A stretch of DNA of 64,000 bases from Torymus aiolomorphi. Its lineage: Eukaryota; Arthropoda; Insecta; Hymenoptera; Torymidae. This document shows positions 44,112-54,887 of the stretch, one piece after another (position 1 is the stretch's first letter; every line of letters begins with the position of its first letter). The stretch lies in assembly GCA_036365515.1 (NCBI GenBank), contig CM070874.1:21402709-21466708 (forward strand), written 5' to 3'. The position numbers and the translations under genes were made by a program. The notes beneath the pieces were generated by a model that searched no databases, was not told the origin of the DNA, and worked only from the letters and a program-made list of their open reading frames with translations.

Positions 44112-45511
44112 TGTCACGGGGTGGATTTTCTGGCTAAGGCACGTTTCACCTGTGTACCTTAGCGGTTCAAATCCATATCTCTCGGTTCATCTCCCGGAGA
44201 TATAATAGCCAGATTAGGCAACAGACCTACAACGTCGTGCAATGTTAACCTAATCTGGTTACTTACCGTGCAACACGCAAGTCGAAGACTTGCGCTTTGT
44301 TTCTCACCAGTGACTCGAACTCTCCTCTCGTTCACTGGTTCGTGTGCCGGCTGCTCAGATGAAACGATACGTTTTCTCTTACGAAACGACCGCGGAGGCG
44401 GCGGGGAACGGGGAATGACTAGGTCGCGAAATAATAACTGGAGAAGTTAAATGTTAATAATAAAAGACTATTGTTTATTAAATAAAAGAAGTTGTGCTGT
44501 GATAATGGATCAGAAATATAAAAGAAATGAATTTAGGTTTGCGTATTCCCTATCTAAATGGTGCGCCAGCACGTTACCTCTGACGTCAGCTGCCTCGGAG
44601 ACTGACGTCACGCTCGCGGTAATTTACGCCGCGCACGTGAGGTATAATACGCCTCACGTGTGCGGTACTCTACGCGCGCGCTCACCGAGTAAAACGACGA
44701 AGTGTGAGAGCAGTCACGATCGCCGCGCGACACACACACGTATAAGTGTGAGAGAGAGGGCAGACGGCGGGTTTACACGTGTGCGCACCTGTTGTGCGCA
44801 CTCACCGGCTTTGAAAAAGCCGGTGGTTTGACCTCGCGTTTGACCTTGATGAAGTGCGAGCCTGATGCCTACACTCTCTCCTCGCACTTGCTCTCACCGC
44901 ACGAAAACGCCTACTCGAAGCCGATGTCCAGGTACGACGAGCCTGGACAAACGGTTACGCGGAGCTAATACGCGGCGCGGAAGAATGCGTGCACGCTTAC
45001 CTTTTACCCAATTTAGCAACGGCTCAAGTAGTTGATCGGTCTCGGACGTGTCTGGTCTTACTTCCTGAGCAATATAAAAATCTTGATGCTGCGGTGGAGC
45101 GGACACGAAAAGTGCTATTACTTCCTCCAGATGCTAAGTAGTTTGAGTGCGGCAGGTGATACTAGCCTGTCGCACTTGAACTTTGCACTTTAACGCGCGA
45201 AAACCGCAGAAGTACTTCAATACACTATTTTTGTATATCACGAGCAAAACTCTCGTGGTTCGCGCTCTGAGACGGTACTTCTCTTCAAAAGAACGAACGA
45301 GTCTTCTTTTAATAACGGGCGAAACAAGGTGGAGCGAAACGAAAAGCGGTTGCAGAATACCGTAGCGAACTATAAGATGGCCGTCGCCGCGGTCTGCTAG
45401 TCATCACGTCGATGCAACTCAGATTCTGCATCGACGCGTCATCTCGCATTCGCGCGCATGAGTTACTTCAACTACGGCTTATCGGCGACGTCGGTACGGC
45501 AGGCCGTGACA
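44112..45511. mobile_element. Solo LTR, 1,400 bp, with 4-bp target duplication
   Basis: Starts TGTCACGGGG and ends GGCCGTGACA (8-bp inverted tips, TG..CA). It is flanked by ATGT at 44108-44111 and 45512-45515. The surrounding AT-rich repeat is interrupted exactly here. It is CG-rich, unlike its surroundings, with many CG dinucleotides. A 4-bp duplication suggests a Gypsy-type element. No internal coding region remains, so it arose by LTR-LTR recombination. Orientation is unknown. Near the left tip is a hairpin (GCTAAGG...CCTTAGC) followed by GGTTCAAATCC, which matches a Pol III B box by chance or design. Confidence 0.85.
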
Positions 45512-45665
45512 ATGTCAGAAACTGAATCAAAACATTTTAAAACATTAAATAACTATATTTTAAAATGTTTTAAAATCATTCAAAATATTATATATATGAT
45601 GCAGACGAAAAAAAATTTTTGTTAACAATTTTGTAACTATTTACAAAAGTGTAGTAGTTTATTTA

Positions 45666-46313
45666 AAATATTTGAAATTTAAAAGGTACCGTGATCCCCT
45701 CCGCTGTACCGTGCTGCACAGCGCTGCGCCACGATGTGCCTTGTTTCTTGTAGACTTGGTTGCTAATTTGGTCGATTTGTAAATCATGAACCAGCCTCCG
45801 ATGAAGTCTACAATTAGAAGGAACGCATACACGCGCAGCACGGCACAACGAAACCGCAAGGGATTGCGGTGCATTTATGGATTCCGCCTTGCGATCACGT
45901 ATTCGTGTGACAATCATTGACATGACTCGTGCGTCGGTTACATCCGCCGAAGTTACAGTACAAAAAAATTAATTTCTACAAACATAAAATAGTTTACATT
46001 TAACAATAAACAATCACCTAATTGTAAGCAGAACCCCCAACACCAACACCAAAACCGAATATCAAACTCAAATTCCAAAGGGGGAAATGATCATAAAGGA
46101 TTTGACGTTACATTATACGGATTTTTCTTTTAATATAATATAAATTTATGAAGCTAATGCCCGATCAAGATTTCATGTAAGTAATGCTGCTAATGGGTAA
46201 TACGGGCAAGTTTTTCGCGAGTGTCCTTTTTAATTAAAGGCCCAATGAAAAAAATTGTCAAAATTACGAAAAACAATAAGTTAATATCTTATTATAGTCA
46301 AAGAAATCAATCG
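45666..46313. other. No gene recognised
   Basis: Begins with a CG-rich 250-bp stretch (CCGTGCTGCACAGCGCTGCG near 45705) with two overlapping open frames on the minus strand that resemble nothing I know, then AT-rich sequence. Confidence 0.35.
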
Positions 46314-46380
46314 AAGTGTTTCGTCCAGGCTACTAGATTGGACTCATCAGTGATGATCTAGTAGCCATCATCAGACACTT
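46314..46380 (-). ncRNA. Type III hammerhead ribozyme, complete
   Basis: Read 5'-3' on the minus strand: stem III strand AAGUGU; cleavage-site C (GUC triplet); stem I UGAUGAU; loop GGCUACUAG; stem I AUCAUCA; core CUGAUGA; stem II GUCCA; loop AUCUAGUAGCC; stem II UGGAC; core GAA; stem III ACACUU. All three stems pair without mismatch (6, 7 and 5 bp), and every conserved core base is canonical. Predicted cut between plus-strand positions 46374 and 46373. Loop I (GGCUACUAG) is the exact complement of CUAGUAGCC in loop II, so a loop-loop contact, which stabilises natural hammerheads, is available. Stem III is open to the flanks, hence type III. A TATAAAG lies ~35 nt upstream of the cut. Probably part of a retroelement terminus (Penelope-like or a related non-autonomous element). 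Confidence 0.88.
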
Positions 46381-46404
46381 GCCGCTGGGTGGTCACGGCC
46401 AAAG

Positions 46405-46411
46405 CTTTATA
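46405..46411 (-). promoter_or_regulatory. TATA box upstream of the hammerhead
   Basis: TATAAAG on the minus strand, 31-37 nt before the predicted cleavage point; a transcript started ~25-30 nt downstream would carry the ribozyme at its very 5' end. A mirror copy is present in the right arm (about 46594-46600, plus strand). Confidence 0.45.
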
Positions 46412-46625
46412 GGCTGAGCCACCTTTTTCACTAGTGGAAAAGGAGGCTCCATCTATCCGTGTATAATTAACCCAAACACCGTATAATATAATATAAATTT
46501 AAATTATATTTATATTATATTATACGGTGTTTGGGTTAATTATACACGGATAGATGGAGCCTCCTTTTCCACTAGTGAAAAAGGTGGCTCAGCCTATAAA
46601 GCTTTGGCCGTGACCACCCAGCGGC

Positions 46626-46675
46626 AAGTGTCTGATGACGGCTACTAGATCATCACTAATGAGTCCAATCTAGTA
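46626..46675 (+). ncRNA. Truncated, mutated hammerhead copy in the right arm
   Basis: Same start (AAGUGUC, UGAUGAC, GGCUACUAG, AUCAUCA), but the core reads CUAAUGA (essential G changed to A). The sequence ends within stem-loop II, lacking UGGAC and GAAA. Predicted inactive. Confidence 0.8.
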
Positions 46676-47826
46676 TTATATATATTATATATAAAGCTAT
46701 ATTTAAAGAGAATTAAATCCTAATCTTTCTTGCGAATAGTTTTATAAGTGTTTAAAATATTTCCAAAATTATTCTTATAAATAAACTACGTATAATACGT
46801 ATATCTTATAACAATAAATTCTTAAAATTGGAATAATTGTGATATCGTTTTGTAGATAGAAAATTATAGAAATAGCAGCAATCTAGGGTGTAACAAAATT
46901 ATGTATACTAATACGAATTTAGAAAATTTTATTGCAAATAATAAACCTGTTTTAAATCTTACATCTTTATTAAATATCTTATTGGCGATTTCTTATAAGG
47001 TATAAAAAGCTAATTCAATATATTATTTATTTATTAATAATTGATTTTCTAATTTTAACAAAATTTTTTCAAATTATGTTCGTATTTATAATAATCAAGA
47101 CATACTCATAAATAACAATTTTTTTTATAAATAAAATTCAAGTAATTCACGAGTATAATATTGAAAACGTATCCGTATTTAATTTTTTATCTATTATAGA
47201 AAGTTATTATAATTTTTCCAATCCTAACAATTTATATTGTTATAATTAGGTACGTAAGGTATTTTATAAACACTTATAAAAATATTCACGAGAAAGATTA
47301 GAATTTAATTCTCTTTAACAGGTTCAGTGCGGCAGCAAAATTTTAAATATATTATAACTCATACTTTTTTTTATTATTTTTCTAATATTTATATATTCTT
47401 TTATTATATATTCGTTTATTAAGCAAAATAAATTAGTTTTCTTAAATCTATAAATAGGAGAAATTAATTAATTAAAAGAATTGTTATTTTTAACTATTTT
47501 TTCTAACAATTAAAAGAAAATTTTTTTTAATGAATCTGGTACAATATGTACCATGCGGCACTTAACCTGTTAAATATAGCTTTGATATTAAAAGATACAA
47601 AATTTACGAGACCGTTATTCAAACCCCAAACAACGAAGATCTTCGTTGCCCCAAGCAAAACATTGCATACCGTTGCAACTATAGGTATATATGTATATAC
47701 ATGTGAATTAAAAGAAATATCTTATGATAAATTACCAGAGTGTTAATGAAAAGAGGGACAAACTTGCATTCTATCAAGTTTTACAATAAATTATAGTAAT
47801 TTTTACGCGAGGTTGAAATTCATGAG
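46676..47826. other. No gene recognised
   Basis: Very AT-rich; no ORF of note. The 66-codon frame at 47546-47746 has no recognisable motif. Confidence 0.4.
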
Positions 47827-47834
47827 AAAAAAAA

Positions 47835-47910
47835 CCCCCGAGAAGTGGATTCGAACCCTCAACCCTCCGATTACGAAGCGGCGCTCTTATATCCATTCGG
47901 CCACTGCCGC
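47835..47910 (-). tRNA. tRNA-derived sequence (pseudogene or SINE head)
   Basis: Minus strand shows a Pol III A box (TGGCCGAATGG) and B box (GGTTCGAATCC) at tRNA spacing. The loop TTCGTAA would give anticodon CGU, and a run of eight T right after (47827-47834) would terminate Pol III. The acceptor stem (GCGGCAG against CTCGGGG) and T stem do not pair, so it is not a functional tRNA as written. Confidence 0.5.
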
Positions 47911-48149
47911 ACTTATATATGAGTATAATGTTTCGACTTGCCTACATATGGTATACCCTGTTTTACCGACGGCTCTCCCACCATCAAAATTACTATATGT
48001 CTATTAAATTTTTGTATAACGTAGACTATAAATTAAACCGATTCTATTAATTTTTAATAGAACTATGGTAACAATTATTTTCTATTCTATAAACAATCTT
48101 ATGTTTGCTAGAATTAAATACTGGGTTTTCAGTATTTTTTATTCTGTAT

Positions 48150-48390
48150 AACCGCTCTCGTTCGGTTGCCGTTTGAACTCGCGCCCAGATCCCAGTGACT
48201 ATATCCAGCGCAGGTTGCTATAGGTACTGTGCATGCGCTAGCTCTCGCTTCGCTTCGTCGCACGATTATATCGATGACGTCGATAGGATTTACAAATTAC
48301 AGGAGCATACCTGCACACGCAACGCATGCCCCATAGAGCTGGAGCCCAAATTCGATAATCATCCTTGATTAATCACTTCGAATCAATGTA
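48150..48390 (+). promoter_or_regulatory. CpG-rich promoter-like segment ending in a splice donor
   Basis: In otherwise AT-rich DNA this stretch is rich in CG and contains GTGCATGCGCTA (NRF1-like), ATGACGTCGAT (CRE-like) and CTCTCGCTTCGCTTCG. It ends with AATCAATGTAAGTTT, a strong donor (cut before GTAAGT at ~48388). I infer a promoter plus non-coding first exon of a plus-strand gene whose later exons are not recognised here. Confidence 0.4.
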
Positions 48391-50134
48391 AGTTTTATTA
48401 TATTATCTTTATATCTATAAACAATTTCATTTTGCGTATATATTTATTTACATTTTTGATGGGTATTTTTGATAGTTTTAATGATAGGTTAGGTTATCTT
48501 GTATGCACGTGGTGTCATTTTTCTTTTATCATATATTTTGTTATTTATTATATTTTTGAATAATGCAGTACTTAATTGTTAATATTCTAAATTTTACGTG
48601 AAATGCTGATTTATTTCAAAGCAATATATTGTAGTATTAAAAAGTGATGGTTCTATGATACAGCATACAAGTTATGTTTTATTACATTTATGTGGAGGTG
48701 TGTGTTTTATTGTATAATTATTATTATTATTGCGTGATGAAAATTTGATTATACAATTGGTCAAGGCAAAAGCAGAGTATAAAGGTTTTATTATATCATT
48801 GTGATGTAAGTAGTGTGTATTATTATATTACTGCTGTATAAAAAAGTGGGTATATAACTTTTCAATATAGAAGCAGGGCATAAGTGTTTTGTTACATTCG
48901 AAATGAAGCAGTACATAGTTACACAGTAAATGAAATAAACTGCTTATTCAGACATATACACGAGTGCTTTTAAGTGCAGTTAAATAGTGATTCATTTCTT
49001 CATGTTAAATTATCGGAACTGCTCGTTTTGAATTTGTTCATAAACCATTGAGCTTCAATGTCTGAGATAAAAAATTTGTAATTCTAATTTATATCAAACT
49101 TGCTTGATATTATCAAGCTACTATGATCAAATAGTGTTTTCGTAAGTGACTTTGATTTTGTTTATTATAACAATATTATATTCTTTACAGAGTTAAAAAT
49201 GTATTTAGACATACAGCTGCTGGTAATATTTTACAGTTTAAGATTTAAAAATATTTTAGAACAATATTAGTTTGACAAGATTTCATTTTAGACTACACGT
49301 TCTAGCAACTTGAACTGAATTTCCGTGTCAATGAGTAATATTATTTAATACATAATACTACTTTGACTTATATCTTAACTGGCTATTTATTGAATTTACT
49401 GTTTACAAATCATCCACTTATACCCTGATTGCATGCTGAATCACTTTATAAGGTAAGGTTTTAATGTTTATTACAAAAACTGGTGATAAATATTTTAGTT
49501 TCCAAGCATTTGTTAAAGTGTTTGATTACATTCCTGTGGTTTAAAGAAAGTGTAGATACGATTAAGCAGCATTACAGCAGGGTATAAGTATTTATTATAT
49601 TGGAAACCAAGCAGTATAGCATCTATTTACCAAATGAACTGCTTATTCAGGCTTGTGTGTGAGTAATTTTAAGTGCAGTTAAATAATATATATACATATA
49701 ATATTTAGTGTATCGTTTGTTCCTGTTGATTTGTCGGAACATCTTGTCTTCAATTTATTCATATTCTATCAAACTTCAATGTCTGAACTAAAAAATTTTT
49801 AATTCTAATTTCTATTATACTTGTTGAACTAGTTATCATCAAATGGCCTTTTTCTAACTAGCTTTGATTTTGTTTGTTATAAAAGTTTTATTGTCTTTAG
49901 AGTTAAAAAAATTATTTAATCATAATTAGTGCCATTTTAATAAGAATTATTTAACCCCTGGTTAAAACGGAGCAGCTAATCTATATATAGTTTTGTAATG
50001 TCTGTTAGCGACACATACACACACACATTCACAATAAGGCATAGATGCAGTAATGAACCAAATTTAACCCTACTGAAAAAGTGCAGCTGATTATCAGCTG
50101 ATAATTAGCTGATAATCAGGTGATAATCGTGCCA
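48391..50134. repeat. Non-coding region with a diverged tandem duplication (48865-49215 and 49565-49920)
   Basis: Shared words in order: GAACTGCTTATTCAG or AAACTGCTTATTCAG, TTTTAAGTGCAGTTAAAT, CTTCAATGTCTGA, GACTTTGATTTTGTTT or AGCTTTGATTTTGTTT, and a polypyrimidine-AG-AGTTAAAAA end. Offset ~705 bp, tens of percent diverged. A possible donor (TAAGGTAAGG) is at 49449-49460. No ORF. Confidence 0.55.
50088..50134. repeat. CAGCTGATAATCAGGTGATAATC cluster at the outer edge of the left arm
   Basis: Overlapping CAGCTGAT, TAATCAGCTGATAATTAG and CAGGTGATAATCGTGCC words. Related clusters lie inside the arms at 51470-51535 and 51775-51860 (mirrors ~55920-56010 and ~56248-56315). The word CAGCTG is self-complementary. 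Confidence 0.6.
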
Positions 50135-50722
50135 AAGGAACCTCTACAAAAGAGCAGAATATTTCAGGGGAGTGTTTTGTTTGTCGATCTAAATTTATAT
50201 CTCCACTTTGAAATCTGTGTTCAAGGAGATAGAAAACCGACAACTACCTATCGAGCTATTTTTAAAATTTTAATTTTTTAAAAAGGTTCTATTCTATCTT
50301 AAAAATTTTACGTCTACAAAATAGTTTGTAGCATAATTTATTGAATTTTATAAAAAAATATGAAAACTATTTCTACTGTTATTTATTGGTACACATTCTT
50401 ATGAAAATCATTTTTTATAAACAATCAAATATTCTTGAAAAACTATTATAATGATTGATAAATAGCTATTTTTACAAAACGATTTATAAGAATTATGATA
50501 GTAACCGCAACTTTGACATGATTTTCATGCTCTCGTGGTATAAAATAAAATGGGTCTGAAGTTTACATCGTTGGAATGCAACGAAATAATTTCTTACAAT
50601 TAATTTAAGTTATTAAAGAATGGAAATTTCATCTAAACTTTTGTTATAAATTATTTTATTCTATAAAACGCTAAATTTGCACACAACATTTATATTAATT
50701 AGTATAACCATGAAGAAAAATA

Positions 50723-51365
50723 AGGCTGAAATCACATGATGCGGCATAGAGCTGCGGCATAGACGGTGCGTCATAGAAAGAGCCAATCAGGGCTATGCCG
50801 CTCTGCTCAACCGCTGCTCGGCATCAACAGCATGCGTCATAGGACTCACATTCGAGTAAAAGGTATCTTTATAGGTTAGTAATTTGAAAAACCCGTTTAA
50901 CCGAAGAAAATAATACTTTGATAGTCGCGATACCATTTCTAATTTATTATCTATGATTATCAAACTTTTGACACCACACAATGTTTACTAACTATTGATA
51001 CAATGTTGATACATGTTGTTTCGGAGCTATGACGCACTGGTTCTATTCCGCACAAGTGGTGTGCCCTGTTCACATGGAACGGCATAGAGGTTCTATGACG
51101 CACATCATGAAAAATAAAACTGAATAATATTAAATTTTTAGGTAAAATTCGTATTTTAATTTGTATTTTAATAAATTATAAGCATTAAAAAAGTGATATG
51201 AGTTTTTTCCATAGTTATTTAGCAAAAAATATTAATAACAAAATAATATATGTAACAAGTAATTATACCAAAGAAGTTGTTTTTGCATCCATTCTATTCC
51301 CTTGTTCATACCTTATATTTAATTGATATATTAAAGCTCTATGCCGCACCATGTGATTTCAACCT
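50723..51365. mobile_element. MITE (643 bp) in the left arm
   Basis: Ends AGGCTGAAATCACATGATGC and, in complement, AGGTTGAAATCACATGGTGC; the tips share about 30 bp. Interior words GGCATAGAG and GTCATAG repeat in both orientations. Non-coding. Confidence 0.7.
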
Positions 51366-52141
51366 GATTTTTTTTTTTATATTTCGTTACACTGCAAGGT
51401 TGCGAACTTCAAACCCATATAATTTTTTACAATTAATTAAACTTATTAGACAGTAAAAAAAATGTTATAATCAGCTGATAATCAGGTGATAATCGTGCCA
51501 AAACGGCACCTGATTATCATCTGATTTTCACATGAAAATTTATCGTTTAAAATTTATTTATTATTAATTATTGTTATTTATTATTATAAAGTACTATCAT
51601 GATTCATTTACTTGAATCTACGAGTAATTAATGTGTTCGAAAAAATGTCGAAAAATGTAGATGCTGACAAAGAAGTTTTGAATTATTTGTTACAATTTAG
51701 GAATGTAACATTGTTAACAATAATTAATAATAATTATTATTAATAATAAATCAAAATATCAACATGATTTTCAGGTGCGTATCAGCTGATAATCACCTGA
51801 GAATCGGGTAACTATAAGGTGACTGTCAGGTGATTATCATCTGATTATCAGCTGATTTTGACCTGAAAATCCTGTTAATATTTTCATTTATTATTAATTA
51901 TTATTATCATTTATTATTGTTAATTTTAATTTTACATTCCTAAATTATGAAAAATAATTCAAAACTTCTTTGCCACAGTGTACATTATTTTAAATACATT
52001 AGTTAATCGTATAGATTCAAGTAAATGAACGATAATAATAAATTATAATCATAAATAATAATTAATAATAAATAATTATAGAATTTGGAGCTAATGGCCG
52101 TACTACCAAGGTGTTTTTTATAAGTAAAACAATTATTTACA

Positions 52142-52174
52142 ACGTTTCGGACATTTTATTACGTCCCTCTTCAG
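52142..52174 (-). ncRNA. Hammerhead-core-like motif in the Penelope 3' region (left)
   Basis: Minus strand: CTGAAGA, then GGGACG...TGTCC (stem II GGAC/GTCC), then GAAAC. The core letters fit CUGANGA and GAAA, but I could not pair stems I and III convincingly. Hammerheads are known in Penelope-like termini, so this may be a decayed or minimal one. Confidence 0.4.
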
Positions 52175-52579
52175 GTTCTAAATACAACAAATATACAATT
52201 ATTTTTTACAATTCACAATAACTTAATTTCGCATTAATAAATAAAACTTACATTTAAAACGTATTGTCAAATTCTTTTACGGAAAGTGATCCGTTCGTCA
52301 CTGCTTACAATTCGGATTTTTCGTCGTATTTATACAAATGTTACGCATATATGTGTGTGTATAAGAAGCGCGTACAATGGTGGGGATGCAGTAGACGATT
52401 TTCGAAGCGACACAGCGGGTGTGCTATCAGGAGAGTATGTCTAAGTAGAGGGGGAACCCCAACCAATGTTACAAAATTCTCGACCTCGAGCAATCCTACG
52501 ACAACGTGGGCGTGCGTGGTAACTCTACCTCAGCATGTTCTCCTGTTCTCCTTCACTTGCTGCTTTCAGTATTTTCCTC

Positions 52580-54797
52580 TTATAAGCACATAAATTGACA
52601 ATTATTTATTAGAGTGGTATATTCTTTTGGTAAACTATTAATTTCGAATTGTTTATTCATATATCTTGATTGTGTGTGTATGAATACAGCTTCCGAAAAT
52701 AATCTTTTTCCTCTATTAATTTCTGTATCTAGAATTTGTACATTATTGAAATCTATTTTATGATTATTGTTTTTTGTGTGTAGATATAATGATGAATTAT
52801 CATCTTTCCTAATGTATTTTTTAGAGTGTTCATTAATTCGTACATTTAAACGTCTACCTGTCTGGCCAACGTACGAAGCCTCACAATCTTCGCAATTAAT
52901 TTTATAAACAACATTCGCTTTATCACAGATTTTAGTATTATCTTTACCTAATTTAATAATATTGTTGAGTTTATTCTTGGTACTATATATGATATTTGTA
53001 TTGTGTTGTTTAAACAAAATGTTCATGGATCTTTCTAATTCTTTAACATATGGAAGTGTAATAAACATTTTTTTATTTTTCTCATTGCATCGATTGTTAT
53101 TACTATTTCTTAATTTATTTAGGCGTTTTTTTATATGAAATTCTGATAATTCAGGTGGATAATTATTCTGTTTTAAAAGTTCCTTGATAAAATTTATATT
53201 TTTATTGTGAAAAGAGTTGTGTGATAATTTAAATGCTCGGTCAACTAAACTATAAATAATGGTAATTTTATTACAAAGAGGATGTTGAGATAAATAATTT
53301 AAATATCTTCCTGAAAAAGTTTGTTTATGGTACCAATCTGTGATAATGCGTTGTTGATTATTGACAATAATTTTGATGTCAAGAAAACTAATACAGTTAT
53401 TAAGTGGTAGTTCAACAGTGAACTGTAAATTTTGATCATAGGAAATAAACGTGTTTACAGTATGATCAATCGTGTCTTTTTGTATACATAAAATAATATC
53501 GTCAACGTAACGGAAATAAAACAAAGGTTTCGTATTAAGATTATTTAACGCTTGAATTTCCAAATCTTCCATGACAATGTCTGCCAAGATGGGGCTAATG
53601 GGATTACCCATAGCTGAACCGAAAATTTGTTGGTAAAATTTTCCATTAAATTGAAAAAAATTATTGTTAAGTATGTATTTTATTATATGTAAAAACTCTG
53701 TGCAATTCATATTAATTTTATTATATATCTGTGTCCATCTTTTTTCTATTGCTTTATAAACTAAATAATCAGGAATATTGGTGAAAAGACTTACTACATC
53801 AAGGCTAATTATTACAAAATCAGGTGGGATTTGGAAATTATCTATTTGTTCTCTTAGTTTAAAACTATTATCTACATGTGAATTTGGTTGTTTTAGATTG
53901 TTTGATAAGAACTTCGTAAAGAATTTTGAGATGTTGTAAAGCGGTGAATTTATAGCCGAGATTATCGGTCTTATGGGAAAGCCATTCTTATGAATTTTTA
54001 TCAATCCATATGCTTTTGCAATATTGGACTTTTGTAAAATAGAATCAAACTTTTTCCCGTACACGAGAAGTCAATCTTATTTAACCATTTGATTAATTCG
54101 TAAGTTCTTCTTTCTAAACCAGATAAAGGATTTGTTTTGACTAATTTATAATACTTGTTATCTTGAAAAAGGCTTTCAGTTTTTTCTATATAATCAGATT
54201 TTTTAATTATAACGGTAGCATTTCCCTTATCAGCTCTAGTGATAAGTAACTGTGAATTTCGCTTTATAAATTCTTTTGTTTTCATTAAATCTGTTTTGAA
54301 CTGTTTATCAAAATGGTTTTCATTTGATAATTCTTTGTTGTAGTGTCTTTTTATTAGGTTGAGAAAAGTACCCTTAGTGTTTTAACAGTTTCATCATTAT
54401 CATTATTATTTATGAACATCTCAAAATTCTTTACATATTGCAATGTTAGTGTGTTGTCAAAACGGTTATTAAAATTAAATTTCTCTCCAAGTTTCAACAC
54501 ATCTATTACATATCTCGGGAGTTCAATGCCCGCGACATTCACACACCACTTTTCTTGTATATTTTCGCTCAGTTCAATAACCTGCGTGTTATGATTTTCG
54601 ACATTGCTTTTATTCAAATTAACGTTATATCTATCTCTGTCTATATTACTATTATATTTTTTGTAATAGATATCATTTAATTTTTTTGCTAATTTTTGTT
54701 TGAAAGGCACATTAATAAATTTCAGTTTTATATTATAATAATTAACAAAAAGAATGACGATATCATTATCGATGGTATGTTCCAAAGTTTTTTTCAC
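52580..54797 (-). pseudogene. Penelope-like element: reverse transcriptase with GIY-YIG endonuclease
   Basis: Minus strand. N-terminal part 54354-54797 and 54001-54285 (ITRADKGNATVIIKKSDYI, a block conserved in Penelope-like proteins), then a 494-codon frame 52580-54064. RT motifs: GLIKIHKNGFPIRPIIS, VIISLDVVSLFTNIP, GSAMGNPISPILADIVM and the catalytic FRYVDDIIL. The C-terminal GIY-YIG nuclease has VVYKINCEDCEASYVGQTG (the second motif altered to SYVG), GRRLNVRINEH and the later Glu region KRLFSEAVFIH. The protein nicks target DNA and primes reverse transcription. Two frameshifts (near 54060 and 54290-54350) inactivate this copy, but the RT-nuclease frame itself is open. The last ~315 bp lie in the left palindrome arm. 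Confidence 0.88.
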
Positions 54798-54887
54798 TTT
54801 TGTAATATCTTTTTTTATACTAGCTAAACGTATGTATATGTCACTAATTTCTGTATTTAAAAGCTGTTTTTTGACTTTAGTTATTAA
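54798..54887. other. Junction between Penelope 5' region and the inverted copy
   Basis: AT-rich; it reads as the upstream part of the minus-strand Penelope frame (TKVKKTLEH...) and ends where the inverted GIY-YIG copy begins. Confidence 0.4.

Larger units (their letters stand above)
46330..46675. repeat. 346-bp near-perfect palindrome with outward-facing TATA/ribozyme modules
   Basis: The two ~170-bp arms are almost identical complements and meet at an AT palindrome around 46502 with practically no spacer. Reading outward from the centre, each arm carries TATAAAG, GGCCGTGACCACCCAGCGG, then the start of a hammerhead ribozyme. The left arm's ribozyme is completed by sequence just outside the palindrome; the right arm's is cut off. 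Confidence 0.9.
50135..52895 (+). repeat. Left arm of the 7.5-kb palindrome
   Basis: Reverse complement of 54888-57648 over 2.76 kb with very few differences. Examples are T/C at 52820 against 54972, a G/A in the CATCCCCACC context near 52389 and 55395, and one 1-bp indel between 51365 and 52142. It contains a MITE (50723-51365), CAGCTGATAATC clusters and the 3' end of the Penelope-like element. Confidence 0.93.

Noticed and set aside
46626..46675. Second active hammerhead in the right arm
   Set aside because: Core G replaced by A and the 3' half missing.
47835..47910. Functional tRNA-Thr(CGU)
   Set aside because: Acceptor and T stems do not pair; kept only as tRNA-derived.
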